63,624 nt of DNA from Actinomadura harenae. GTDB lineage: Bacteria; Actinomycetota; Actinomycetes; Streptosporangiales; Streptosporangiaceae. A program made the position numbers and the translations under genes. Positions 49,326-58,160 of the stretch are shown one piece after another. The stretch covers positions 1-63,624 of the forward strand of contig NZ_RFFG01000051.1 in NCBI RefSeq assembly GCF_003696215.1. The letters run 5' to 3'. Every line of letters starts with the position of its first letter. Positions within the stretch are counted from its first letter, which is position 1. The notes beneath the pieces are model-generated. The model was not told the DNA's origin. It made no database searches and saw only the letters and a program-made list of their open reading frames with translations.

Positions 49326-51365
49326 GTGGAAGCCCTGCGGCCCGGCGATCCCGGGCAGATCGGCCCCTACCGCCTGGAATCCCGCCTCGGCTCGGGCGGC
49401 ATGGGCCGCGTGTTCCTCGGCGTCTCCCCCGGCGGACGGCGCGTCGCGGTGAAGGTCATCGAGGCCGCGCACGCCGAGGACCCGCGCTACCGCCACCGCT
49501 TCGCCCGCGAGATCGCGTCGGCGCGGAAGGTCGGCGGGTTCCACACCGCGCAGGTCGTCGACGCCGACCCGGACGCGCCCGAACCGTGGCTCGCCACCGC
49601 GTTCATCCCCGGCCCGTCGCTGCGCCGCGTGGTGGCCGAGAAGGGCCCGCTCGGACGGGACGACCTGCGCGCGCTCGCGGCGGGGCTCGCCGAGGGCCTG
49701 GCCGCGATCCACGCCTGCGGGCTGGTCCACCGCGACCTCAAGCCGGAGAACGTGATCATGGCGGCGGACGGGCCGCGGATCATCGACTTCGGCGTCGCGC
49801 GGGCCGCCGACGCGACATCGCTGACCTCGGCGGGCGTCGTCGTCGGGACGTACGCGTTCATGGCGCCCGAGCAGGTGCTCGCCGGGCCGCCGGGGCCGCC
49901 CGCCGACGTGTTCTCGCTGGACTGCCTGCTCGCGTTCGCCGCGACCGGGCGGGGGCCGTTCGACGCCGGCAGCATCCCGGCGATCGTGCACCGCGTCCTC
50001 CACGAGGCGCCCGTGGTGGACGGCGTCCCGGAACCGCTGCGCGCCCTGATCCCGGTCTGCCTCGCGAAGGACCCGGCGGCGCGTCCGACCGTCGCGCAGG
50101 TGCTCGCGCACCTCACCGACCCGGACGCGGGCGCCCTCCCGAGGCCCAGCCTGGCCGCTCTGCTCACCCCGCCGGCCGCGGAGGAGACCACCGCGGGGGC
50201 GACCGTCGTCGAGGAGGGGCCGACGCGGCTCGCGGCGACGATGGTCGCGACGCACGAGCACGTCCCGCCGACCACCGTCCCGGCCGCGCCCAAGCCGGTG
50301 GACGTCCGGAAGCGGGCGCTGCTGATCGGGGGTGGCGCGGCCGTCGCGGCGGCGGCGCTCGGGATCCCGGCGGCGCTGCTGCTCAGCGGCTCGGGCGACG
50401 ACAAGACCGGCCACGCGGTGAACGACCGGACGCCGCGCCTGACGTCCTTCATCGCGCCGGCCAAGACCCTCGCCGGGCACAAGCAGGGTGTGCACAGGGT
50501 CGCGTTCAGCCCGGACGGACGGCACCTCGCCAGCGGCAGCGACGACATGCTCGTCCTGATCTGGGACATCGCCGCCGGGCATCCCGTCCAGACGTTGCGC
50601 GGCCACACGTCCGGCGTGCTCGGCCTCGCGTACGCACCGGACGGGCGGACGGTCGCCAGCTCGGCGCTCGACGGGACCGTCCGGATCTGGGACGTGGCCT
50701 CCGGGACGGTGAAGCACACCCTCCCGACCGACCAGTACGGCGTGAGCGCGCTCGCGTTCAGCCCGGACGGGCGGTTCCTCGCGGGCAGCAACCCCGACGT
50801 CCGGATCTGGGACGCGGCGAGCGGCCGCAAGCTCCGCACGCTCACCGGAAGCGGGCACGCGGGCGTCACCGACGTCGCGTTCAGCCCGGACGGGCACACG
50901 GTCGCGGCCACCACCGACGGCTTCTACCGGAAGGCGCCCGGCAGCAGCGTCCTCATGTACGACCCGGCGACCGGGCGGCGCACCGGCACGCTCAGCGGGC
51001 ACACCAACAGCGTCCAGGCGCTCGCGTTCCTCCCCGACAACCGCACGCTCGTGAGCGGCGGGAACGAGGGGATCGTCCGGATCTGGGACTACCCGGCCGG
51101 ACGGACCACCGCGACGATCGCCGTCGGCGGCGGCGTGATCCACAGCCTCGCGGTCACCCCGGACGGCCGCACGCTCGTCGTCGGGAACACCGACCGGACC
51201 GTCCGGCTGTTCGACCTGGCGACCCGCGCCCCGTCCGGGACGCTGACCGGCCCGGCGTCCGCGCTCCAGTCCGTCGGCGTCAGCCCGGACGGGACGCTCG
51301 TCGCGGCGGGATCCGGCTCGGGGATCGATTCCGACAGCGACGTCTACCTGTGGAAGGTCCGCTGA
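49326..51365 (+). CDS. membrane Ser/Thr kinase with extracellular WD40 propeller
   Basis: A 679-residue kinase. Kinase domain 13-265: Gly loop LGSGGMGRVFLG near 20-31, VAVKVIE Lys near 43, HRDLKPEN near 136, DFG near 154 and APE as MAPEQ near 179. A linker and single span (RALLIGGGAAVAAAALGIPAALLL, about 335-355) follow. Then seven WD40-like repeats (380-679), each with AFSPDGR and V-R-I-W-D cores. The propeller should be outside the cell as sensor. GTG start, probably leaderless. Overlaps the next kinase by one base. Confidence 0.93.
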   Translation: MEALRPGDPGQIGPYRLESRLGSGGMGRVFLGVSPGGRRVAVKVIEAAHAEDPRYRHRFAREIASARKVGGFHTAQVVDADPDAPEPWLATAFIPGPSLRRVVAEKGPLGRDDLRALAAGLAEGLAAIHACGLVHRDLKPENVIMAADGPRIIDFGVARAADATSLTSAGVVVGTYAFMAPEQVLAGPPGPPADVFSLDCLLAFAATGRGPFDAGSIPAIVHRVLHEAPVVDGVPEPLRALIPVCLAKDPAARPTVAQVLAHLTDPDAGALPRPSLAALLTPPAAEETTAGATVVEEGPTRLAATMVATHEHVPPTTVPAAPKPVDVRKRALLIGGGAAVAAAALGIPAALLLSGSGDDKTGHAVNDRTPRLTSFIAPAKTLAGHKQGVHRVAFSPDGRHLASGSDDMLVLIWDIAAGHPVQTLRGHTSGVLGLAYAPDGRTVASSALDGTVRIWDVASGTVKHTLPTDQYGVSALAFSPDGRFLAGSNPDVRIWDAASGRKLRTLTGSGHAGVTDVAFSPDGHTVAATTDGFYRKAPGSSVLMYDPATGRRTGTLSGHTNSVQALAFLPDNRTLVSGGNEGIVRIWDYPAGRTTATIAVGGGVIHSLAVTPDGRTLVVGNTDRTVRLFDLATRAPSGTLTGPASALQSVGVSPDGTLVAAGSGSGIDSDSDVYLWKVR

Positions 51366-53308
51366 TGCGGCCACTGACGCGACCACCGATGCGGCCACTG
51401 CGTCCCGAGGACCCGCGCGAGGTCGGCCCGTACCGCCTGGAAGGACGGCTCGGGGCGGGTGGCATGGGCGAGGTGTTCTTCGGCGTCTCACCGGGCGGAC
51501 GGCACGTCGCGGTGAAGCTGATCCGCGCCGAGTTCGCGGCGGATCCCCGGTTCCGGTCGCGGTTCGCGCGGGAGATCGAGGCGGCCCGGAAGGTCGGCGG
51601 CTTCCACACCGCGCAGGTCGTGGACGCGGACGCCGGCGCCGAGGCGCCCTGGATGGTCACGGCGTTCGTGCCGGGGCCGTCGCTGCGGCAGGTGGTCCTC
51701 CAGCGGGGCCCGATGCCTCCGCACGAGGTGCGCCGCCTCGGCGCGGGCCTCGCCGAGGGGCTCGCCGCGATCCACGGCAGCGGCCTGGTGCACCGCGACC
51801 TGAAGCCGGGCAACGTCATCATGTCGCCGGACGGCCCGCGCATCATCGACTTCGGCATCGCGCGCGCCGCCGACGCGACATCCCTGACCTCGGCGGGCGT
51901 CGTCGTCGGGACGTTCTCGTTCATGTCGCCCGAGCAGGTGTGCGCCGAGGAGACCGGCCCGCCCGGCGACGTGTTCTCGCTCGGCTGCCTGCTCACCTAC
52001 GCCGCGACGGGGCACGGCCCGTTCGACGCGCCGACCATCCCGGCGATCGTGCACCGCATCACCAGCGGCCCGCCGACCCTGGACGGCCTGACCGGCGACC
52101 TGCGCGAGATCGTCGCCGCGTGCCTCGCGAAGGACCCGGCGCCGCGTCCGTCCGTCCCGGTGCTCCTCGACCGCCTGACCAGCCCCGAAACGCACCCCGC
52201 CGCACCACCGCAGCCCACGGCACCGGCACCGGCACCGCAGGCGGCGGCACCGGCAGAGAAGCAGGTGTCGCGGCGGGCGCTGCTGGTCGGGGGCGCGGCG
52301 GCCGGGGCCGTCGCGGTCGTCGGGGTTCCGGCGGCGGTGATGCTGTGGCCGACGCGCGGCGCGGCGGGCGAGGCGGGCGTCCCTGTGACGCCGATCGGGG
52401 TGCCGGTGGCGAACACGCTGCCGAACACGGCGGTCGACATGGTCCAGCTCGCGTACAGCGCGGACGGCAAACGACTGACCGGCGCGGGCTTCGACCAGAT
52501 CTGGCAGTGGGACCTGGCGACCGGGAAGGGCACGTCCACGAACCTCGGGTTCGACGACTGGACGCGTCCGCAGACGCTCAGCGCGGACGGGCGGATCGCG
52601 GCGGGCGCCACCCGGAACGGCCCGTTCACCATCCGGGACGCGCTGACGGGGAAGGCCATCGGCACCCTCCCCGCGGCCACGAAGCCCAGGGCCGTCGCCC
52701 TCAGCCCGGACGGGCGGCTGCTCGCGTACACGGGCGACGACGGCACGCCCCAGGTCTGGGACGTCGCCGCGAAGCGGATCGTCAAGACCGGGCCGGCGGG
52801 CACGTCCGGCGGCAGCACCCTCCGCCTGCTGTTCAGCCAGGACGGACGGGACGTCCTGCGCGTCGACCAGGGCAAGGTCACACGGACGCGGGTCACGGAC
52901 ACCCCGGTCAAGGGCGCCACCCGCGGCGTCCCCAGCATCACGGCGCAGATCGGGGCCACGGTGGTGGCGCTCAGCCCGGACGGCTCGACCCTGGCGACCA
53001 CGGGCGACTTCGACTCGTCGATCGTCCTCGCCCCGCCGGACGCCCCGTCGGCGTCCTCGGGCCGGAAGCTGACGGGCCACACCGGCCGGATCACCTCGGC
53101 CGCGTTCAGCCCGGACGGGAAGGTCCTGATCAGCGGCGGGGAGGACGGCATGGTCCGGCTCTGGCACGTCCCGACCGGGCGCGAGGTCGCGTCGGTGAGC
53201 GGCGATCCGAACAAGGTCGAGTGCGTGACCTTCGGCCCGGACGGCCAGACCTTCGCCAGCGGCGGCGCGACCGGCGTGACCAGGATCTGGACCCTCCCGG
53301 CGTCCTAG
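51365..53308 (+). CDS. second membrane Ser/Thr kinase with divergent WD40 sensor
   Basis: A 647-residue paralogue. Kinase domain about 20-275 with LGAGGMGEVFFG, HRDLKPGN near 143, DFG near 161 and MSPEQ. A Pro/Ala-rich linker, a span near 302-325 and a C-terminal propeller with fewer clear WD repeats (AYSADGK, ALSPDGRLLAYTGDD, AAFSPDGKVLISGGEDG). Starts at TGATG, sharing the A of the upstream stop, so the two are a coupled tandem pair from duplication. Confidence 0.92.
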   Translation: MRPLTRPPMRPLRPEDPREVGPYRLEGRLGAGGMGEVFFGVSPGGRHVAVKLIRAEFAADPRFRSRFAREIEAARKVGGFHTAQVVDADAGAEAPWMVTAFVPGPSLRQVVLQRGPMPPHEVRRLGAGLAEGLAAIHGSGLVHRDLKPGNVIMSPDGPRIIDFGIARAADATSLTSAGVVVGTFSFMSPEQVCAEETGPPGDVFSLGCLLTYAATGHGPFDAPTIPAIVHRITSGPPTLDGLTGDLREIVAACLAKDPAPRPSVPVLLDRLTSPETHPAAPPQPTAPAPAPQAAAPAEKQVSRRALLVGGAAAGAVAVVGVPAAVMLWPTRGAAGEAGVPVTPIGVPVANTLPNTAVDMVQLAYSADGKRLTGAGFDQIWQWDLATGKGTSTNLGFDDWTRPQTLSADGRIAAGATRNGPFTIRDALTGKAIGTLPAATKPRAVALSPDGRLLAYTGDDGTPQVWDVAAKRIVKTGPAGTSGGSTLRLLFSQDGRDVLRVDQGKVTRTRVTDTPVKGATRGVPSITAQIGATVVALSPDGSTLATTGDFDSSIVLAPPDAPSASSGRKLTGHTGRITSAAFSPDGKVLISGGEDGMVRLWHVPTGREVASVSGDPNKVECVTFGPDGQTFASGGATGVTRIWTLPAS

Positions 53309-53372
53309 AGCGCCCCTCTCGCCACGCCCGGCGGACGCTCCTGCCGACCCTCTCCTCTCCACGGCGCGATAA

Positions 53373-53383
53373 TCAATCAATTG
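53373..53383. promoter_or_regulatory. TCAA-nn-AATTG motif before rodA
   Basis: TCAATCAATTG, followed by the TTGCGCAA palindrome, lies 29-39 bp upstream of the rodA-like ATG. The same TCAAnnAATTG core occurs before the PadR gene (54573-54583). Confidence 0.4.
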
Positions 53384-53411
53384 CGCAACTACTGAGCGCC
53401 CGGGAGGGCCG

Positions 53412-54554
53412 ATGGCGGTCGCGACCGAGGACGTGCGGACCGAGCTCGCCCGCCGCTGGGACCTGGTGCTGCTCGCGGCGGTGCTCGCGCTCACGGCGGT
53501 CGGGGCGCTGCTGGTGTGGTCGGCGGCGCGCAGCGCGCCCGACCAGATCGGCAGCCCGTCCGCCCTGGTGAAGAAGGACCTGCTCACCGTCGCCGCCGGT
53601 CTCGTCGTCCTCGTGCTGGTGAAGGCCGCCGACTACCGGACGCTGCGGGCCTACGCGCCGATCGCCTACGGGGCGTCCTGCGTGGCGCTCGTCGCGGTGC
53701 TGTCGCCGCTGGGCTCGTCGGTGAAGGGGCACCACTCGTGGATCCAGGTCGGCGGCGGGTTCCAGCTCCAGCCGTCCGAGTTCACCAAGGTCGGGCTGAT
53801 CATGCTGCTCGCGGCCGTCCTCGGCGAGCTCCAGGACGGCGAGCAGGTGCCCGCCGACCGCGAGCAGGCGATCGCGCTGGGCGTCGCGGCCCTGCCGATC
53901 GGGCTCGTCCTGCTCCAGCCGGACCTCGGGACGATCATGGTCCTGTCGGTGATCACGTTCGGGATGCTCGCGCTGGCGGGCGTCCAGCCGATCCGGCTGT
54001 TCGGGCTGGTTGCGACGGCCGTGGTCGGCGCGCTGGCCGTGTGGCAGCTGCACCTGCTGAAGCAATACCAGATCAACCGGTTCATCGCGTTCGCGGATCC
54101 GGCGGCCGATCCGGCCGGAGCCGGGTACAACGCGCGGCAGGCGAAGATCGCCGTCGGGTCGGGCGGGCTGTTCGGGCAGGGCGTGCTGCACGGCCAGCAG
54201 ACCGGCGGGCACTTCGTCCCCGAGCAGCACACCGACTTCGTGTTCACCGTCGCGGGCGAGGAGCTCGGCTTCCTCGGCGCGGCGGGCCTGGTGCTGCTGC
54301 TCGGGGTCGTGCTGTGGCGCGGGCTGCGGATCGCGACGGCCTGCGCCGACCCGTACGGACGACTGCTGGCGACCGGCGTGACCTGCTGGTTCGCGTTCCA
54401 GGGGTTCGAGAACATCGGGATGACCCTCGGGATCACGCCGATCACCGGCGTCCCGCTGCCGTTCGTGTCGTACGGCGGCTCGGCGACCATCGCCAACCTC
54501 GCCGCGATCGGGATCCTCCAGAGCGTCCACGCGCGGCTCCGCATGTTCTCCTGA
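53412..54554 (+). CDS. rodA: RodA/FtsW/SpoVE-family peptidoglycan glycosyltransferase
   Basis: A 380-residue SEDS protein with about ten spans: QPSEFTKVGLIMLL near 121-134, LLQPDLGTIMV near 168, GAGYNARQAKIAVGSGGLFGQG near 235-256, HTDFVFTVAGEELGFLGA near 273-290, PLPFVSYGGSA near 350. The extracellular Asp and Gly residues of the catalytic region are present. The RodA branch is favoured by length and absence of division genes nearby. GGGAGG upstream. Lies directly after the kinase pair. Confidence 0.9.
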   Translation: MAVATEDVRTELARRWDLVLLAAVLALTAVGALLVWSAARSAPDQIGSPSALVKKDLLTVAAGLVVLVLVKAADYRTLRAYAPIAYGASCVALVAVLSPLGSSVKGHHSWIQVGGGFQLQPSEFTKVGLIMLLAAVLGELQDGEQVPADREQAIALGVAALPIGLVLLQPDLGTIMVLSVITFGMLALAGVQPIRLFGLVATAVVGALAVWQLHLLKQYQINRFIAFADPAADPAGAGYNARQAKIAVGSGGLFGQGVLHGQQTGGHFVPEQHTDFVFTVAGEELGFLGAAGLVLLLGVVLWRGLRIATACADPYGRLLATGVTCWFAFQGFENIGMTLGITPITGVPLPFVSYGGSATIANLAAIGILQSVHARLRMFS

Positions 54555-54572
54555 ACGACGATCGGCCCCTAG

Positions 54573-54602
54573 TCAACGAATTGAATAATCGCCGGGTACG
54601 AT
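54573..54602 (+). promoter_or_regulatory. PadR-gene promoter with TCAA-CGAA-TTGA dyad
   Basis: The dyad at 54573-54584 covers the -35 position. TACGAT (54597-54602) ends seven bases before the ATG at 54610, indicating a leaderless, probably autoregulated transcript. Confidence 0.5.
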
Positions 54603-54609
54603 CGGCCGC

Positions 54610-55176
54610 ATGTCCCTGCGCAACGCGGTGCTGGCCGCGCTCCTGGACGGCGAGGCGTCCGGGTACGACCTGGCCAAGAACTTCGACGCGGGCGTCGCCA
54701 ACTTCTGGATGGCCACGCCGCAGCAGCTCTACCGGGAACTCGAGCGGATGTCCGGCGAGGGGCTGATCGAGGCGCGGGTCGTCCAGCAGGAGCGGCGGCC
54801 CAACAAGCGGGTCTTCTCGCTCACCGGGGCCGGACGCCGCGCGCTGCGCGAGTTCACCGCCGCGCCGCCGCGTCCGGGCGCGATCCGGGACGAGCTGATG
54901 GTCAAGGTCCAGGCCGTGGACGACGGCGACGTCGCGGCCGTGATGGAGGCCGTCCGGGAGCGGATGACCTGGGCCGAGGCCAAGATCGCGCGGTTCGAGC
55001 GGCTGCGCGCGCGGCTGCTCGCCGGCCGCAGCGAGGACGAGCACCTCGCCGAGGCCGAGCGCGTCGGCCCCTACCTGACCCTCCTGCGCGGCCTGGAACT
55101 CGAACGGGAGAACCTGCGCTGGGGCGAGCGGGTCCTCGCCGTCCTCGCCCGCCGCCACGACGCCCGAGTGGAGTGA
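54610..55176 (+). CDS. PadR-family transcriptional regulator
   Basis: A 188-residue regulator. Winged helix at 1-85 (LRNAVLAALLDGEASGYDLAKNF, QQLYRELERMSGEGLIEARVV, RVFSLTGAGRRAL) and a Vir_C-like helical dimerisation domain. Its last bases form the GTGA start of the SGNH hydrolase gene. Confidence 0.93.
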   Translation: MSLRNAVLAALLDGEASGYDLAKNFDAGVANFWMATPQQLYRELERMSGEGLIEARVVQQERRPNKRVFSLTGAGRRALREFTAAPPRPGAIRDELMVKVQAVDDGDVAAVMEAVRERMTWAEAKIARFERLRARLLAGRSEDEHLAEAERVGPYLTLLRGLELERENLRWGERVLAVLARRHDARVE

Positions 55177-55961
55177 AGAGCGTGTCCTACCTGCGGTACG
55201 TCGCGGTCGGCGACAGCCAGACCGAGGGACTCATGGACGGCGACGAGGCGTCCGGTTACCGGGGCTGGGCCGACCGGCTCGCCGGGAAACTGGCCGCCGA
55301 CGCCGGGCCGGACTTCCGGTACGCGAACCTGGCCGTCCGGGGGCATCTCGCGGCGGCGATCCGGGCCGGGCAGACGGAGGCGGCGCTCGCCCTGAAGCCC
55401 GACCTCGTCACCGTCCTCGCCGGGATGAACGACCTGATCAGGCCGGGGTGCGACGCGGACGCGGTCGCCGCCGACCTGGACGCGATGCTCGCCGCGTTCG
55501 CGGCGTCCGGCGCGACCGTGGTCACCTTCACCCTGCCGGACGTCGGCGCGATCTCGCCGCTGGCGGTGCGGTTTCGGCCCCGGGTCATGGCGTTCAACGA
55601 CCGGGTGCGCGCGATGGCCGGACGCCACGGGACCGTCCTCGTGGACACCTGGGGGCTGCCGTTCCTCACCGATCCGCGCATCTGGAACGCCGACCGCCTG
55701 CACGCCTCGCCCGTCGGGCACGCGCGGATCGCCGCCGCCGTCGCGGACGCGCTGGACCTGCCGGGCAGCGACGGGAGCTGGGCCGATCCGCTGCCGCCGC
55801 TGCCGGTCCGCATCACCTCGGCACCGGCGTGGCGGCGTGCCGGGGCCGAGGTGATGTGGGCCGGGACGTTCCTCGGCCCGTGGGTGTGGCGGCGGATCCG
55901 GGGACGCTCGTCCGGTGACGGGCGCACCGCCAAGCGCCCCGAACTCCTGCCCTTCTCCTAG
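55173..55961 (+). CDS. SGNH/GDSL hydrolase
   Basis: A 262-residue esterase-fold protein. Block I VGDSQTEG near 11-18 (nucleophile Ser, with Gln-Thr instead of L-S/T), Gly of block II NLAVRGH near 51, block III AGMNDLI near 82 and block V DRLHASPVGHARIA near 170-183 (Asp, His). No signal peptide, so cytosolic. Translationally coupled to PadR. Confidence 0.92.
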   Translation: MKSVSYLRYVAVGDSQTEGLMDGDEASGYRGWADRLAGKLAADAGPDFRYANLAVRGHLAAAIRAGQTEAALALKPDLVTVLAGMNDLIRPGCDADAVAADLDAMLAAFAASGATVVTFTLPDVGAISPLAVRFRPRVMAFNDRVRAMAGRHGTVLVDTWGLPFLTDPRIWNADRLHASPVGHARIAAAVADALDLPGSDGSWADPLPPLPVRITSAPAWRRAGAEVMWAGTFLGPWVWRRIRGRSSGDGRTAKRPELLPFS

Positions 55962-56587
55962 GGCCGGGCCTCACGAGGCTTGGCGTACGCGCCCGCTCTG
56001 GCGGCGCAGGTGGCGGCGTGGGCGGCGCGGTCGGCGACCGTCTCGTCGAGGGGGTCTCCGCTGGCCAGGAAGCGGTAGTAGAGCGGGGCGGAGACCGCGC
56101 GGATCACCTCGGGGGCGTCCGTGCCGTCCGGGATCTCGCCGCGCTCGACCGCCTGCGTCACGCAGGGCGCCCACTCCTGGATGCGCGTGGCGTAGAAGCG
56201 GTGCAGCGCCTCGGCGGTGCGCTCGTCGTTGGCCGCGGCGGCGATCATGGCTTTGAACAGCGCGCCCTGGCGCTCGTCCGTGAGGGTCCTGACGACGAGG
56301 CGGGCGTTCGCGCGCAGGTCGCCGTCCAGTGAGCCCGTCTCGGTGCGGGCGACGGACTGCTCGGCCATGTCCTCCAGCAGGTCGGCGACCAGGGCGCCCG
56401 CGTTGCCCCAGCGCCGGTAGACGGTCGTCTTGCCGACCTCGGCGCGGCGCGCGATCTCGGCCAGGTCGATGCCGTCGACGCCGCACTCGATCAGCGCGTC
56501 CTCGGCCGCGCGCAGCACGGCGGCGCGCACCCGGGCCGTCCGCCCGCCGGGACGCAGGGTGCCGGGAGCGGTCTCCACTTCAGCCAT
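55958..56587 (-). CDS. TetR-family regulator
   Basis: A 209-residue regulator: HTH near 35-65 (GVDGIDLAEIARRAEVGKTTVYRRWGNAGAL) and TetR_C domain. ATG 56587 with GGAG eight bases upstream. Its TAG stop and that of the convergent SGNH gene lie in the same CTAG. Divergent from the MFS exporter it probably represses. Confidence 0.92.
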   Translation of the reverse strand: MAEVETAPGTLRPGGRTARVRAAVLRAAEDALIECGVDGIDLAEIARRAEVGKTTVYRRWGNAGALVADLLEDMAEQSVARTETGSLDGDLRANARLVVRTLTDERQGALFKAMIAAAANDERTAEALHRFYATRIQEWAPCVTQAVERGEIPDGTDAPEVIRAVSAPLYYRFLASGDPLDETVADRAAHAATCAARAGAYAKPREARP

Positions 56588-56638
56588 AACGGGTCTCCAG
56601 TTCCATTTAGACGCCACCGGTGGTACGGTCATCCCATC

Positions 56639-56663
56639 CTAACGGAACCACAGATCCGTTTAG
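56639..56663. promoter_or_regulatory. CTAACGGA / TCCGTTTAG operator
   Basis: CTAACGGA-ACCACAGA-TCCGTTTAG, arms complementary but for one extra T, 19 bp before the MFS ATG. A related CCATTTAG half lies nearer the TetR start. Confidence 0.55.
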
Positions 56664-56681
56664 AGCACCCTGGAGGCTTCC

Positions 56682-58103
56682 ATGGCCGCGACCACCACGG
56701 CGACAGCGACACCCACACCCCTTCCCACGGCGTCCCCGCACCGGATGACCGGGCGGCAGCGGCTGCTGCTCACCCTGCTGCTCGGCGCGCAGTTCATGGT
56801 GGCCGTGGACTTCTCGATCCTGAACGTCGCGCTGCCCGAGGTCGGCGCGGGCCTCGGCTTCTCCCTGGCGAACCTCCAGTGGATCGCCACCGCGTTCGCG
56901 CTCTCCGCCGCCGGGTTCACCCTGCTGTTCGGACGCCTCGCCGACCTGGTCGGACGCAAGCGCCTGTTCATCGGCGGCATGGCCGTCCTCGGCGCGTCGT
57001 CGCTGCTCGGCGGGCTCGCCACCGGCCCCGGGATGCTGCTGACCGCGCGCGTCCTGCAAGGACTCGCGACCGCCGCCGTCACCCCGGCCGGCCTCGCCCT
57101 GCTGACCACCGCGTTCCGCGAGGGACCCCAGCGGGAGCGCGCGCTCGGGCTGAACGGCGCGCTGATGTCCGCCGGATTCACCGCCGGGGCGATCCTCGGC
57201 GGCCTGCTGACCAGCCTGCTGTCCTGGCGCTTCGCGTTCCTCATCAACGTCCCGGTCGCCGCGCTGGTCGTCGCCCTCGCCCCCCGCATGATCCAGGACG
57301 GGCGCCCGTCCGACCGGCCCCGCCTGGACCTGCCCGGCGCCGCGTCCGTGACCGCCGGCCTCCTGCTGCTGGTGTTCGGCCTCACCCAGGCCGGCGAGCA
57401 CGGCTGGACGGCCCCCGTCACGCTCCTCCCGCTGATCGCCGGGGCCGTGCTGGTCGTCGTGTTCTGGTTCGTCGAGAAGCGCGCCGCGCAGCCGCTCGTC
57501 CCGACCGCCCTGCTCAAGCGCCGCACGGTCGTCTGGGGCAACACCGCCGGGCTCGTCGCGTTCGTGACCGAGACCTCCCTGGTCTTCCTGCTCACGCTCT
57601 ACCTGCAGAAGGTCCTCGGCTACTCGCCGCTCATGACCGGGCTGGCGTTCGGCGTCCTCGGCCTCGGCACCGTCCTCGGCGGCACCTTCGGCGGACGCGT
57701 CGTCGGCCGGATCGGCACCCGCGCCACCCTCCTCACCGGCGGACTGGTGCAGGCCGCCGCGACCGCGACGCTGATCGCGCTCGGCGCCTCCGGCGGGTGG
57801 ATCGTCCTGCTGCTCGCCGCGACGTTCGTCGGCGGCGTCGGCAACATGCTGATGATCGTCGCCTTCATGGTCACCGCGACGTCCGGGCTGCCGGACGCCG
57901 ACCAGGGCCGCGCCACCGGCATCGCGACCATGACCCAGCAGGTCGGCATCACGCTCGGCACCCCGATCATGAGCGCGGTCGTCATCGCGAGCTCCGCCGG
58001 CGCGGACGTCCTGCCCGGCCTGCGGGTCGCGATCGGCGTCAACGCCGCGCTGGCCGCCGCCGGGGCCGTCCTGGCGTCCGCCGCCCTCAAGCGGGCGCGT
58101 TGA
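56682..58103 (+). CDS. MFS drug exporter, DHA2 family
   Basis: A 473-residue transporter with about 14 spans: VDFSILNVALPEVGAGLGFS near 45-64, motif A-like GRLADLVGRKRLFIGG near 86-101 and motif C-like SAGFTAGAILGGLLTSLLSW near 163-182. Efflux of an unknown toxic compound. GGAGG six bases before the ATG. Controlled by the divergent TetR. Confidence 0.93.
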   Translation: MAATTTATATPTPLPTASPHRMTGRQRLLLTLLLGAQFMVAVDFSILNVALPEVGAGLGFSLANLQWIATAFALSAAGFTLLFGRLADLVGRKRLFIGGMAVLGASSLLGGLATGPGMLLTARVLQGLATAAVTPAGLALLTTAFREGPQRERALGLNGALMSAGFTAGAILGGLLTSLLSWRFAFLINVPVAALVVALAPRMIQDGRPSDRPRLDLPGAASVTAGLLLLVFGLTQAGEHGWTAPVTLLPLIAGAVLVVVFWFVEKRAAQPLVPTALLKRRTVVWGNTAGLVAFVTETSLVFLLTLYLQKVLGYSPLMTGLAFGVLGLGTVLGGTFGGRVVGRIGTRATLLTGGLVQAAATATLIALGASGGWIVLLLAATFVGGVGNMLMIVAFMVTATSGLPDADQGRATGIATMTQQVGITLGTPIMSAVVIASSAGADVLPGLRVAIGVNAALAAAGAVLASAALKRAR

Positions 58104-58125
58104 CCGGACCCGGTTCCCCGTCCCG

Positions 58126-58160
58126 CCCTCGACCCGGCCCTCACCCGGCCGGGTCGAGGG
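58126..58160. terminator. bidirectional hairpin between MFS and dnaE
   Basis: CCCTCGACCCGGCC and GGCCGGGTCGAGGG are perfect 14-bp arms around a 7-base loop. The right arm is within the last codons of dnaE. No T tract. Confidence 0.7.
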
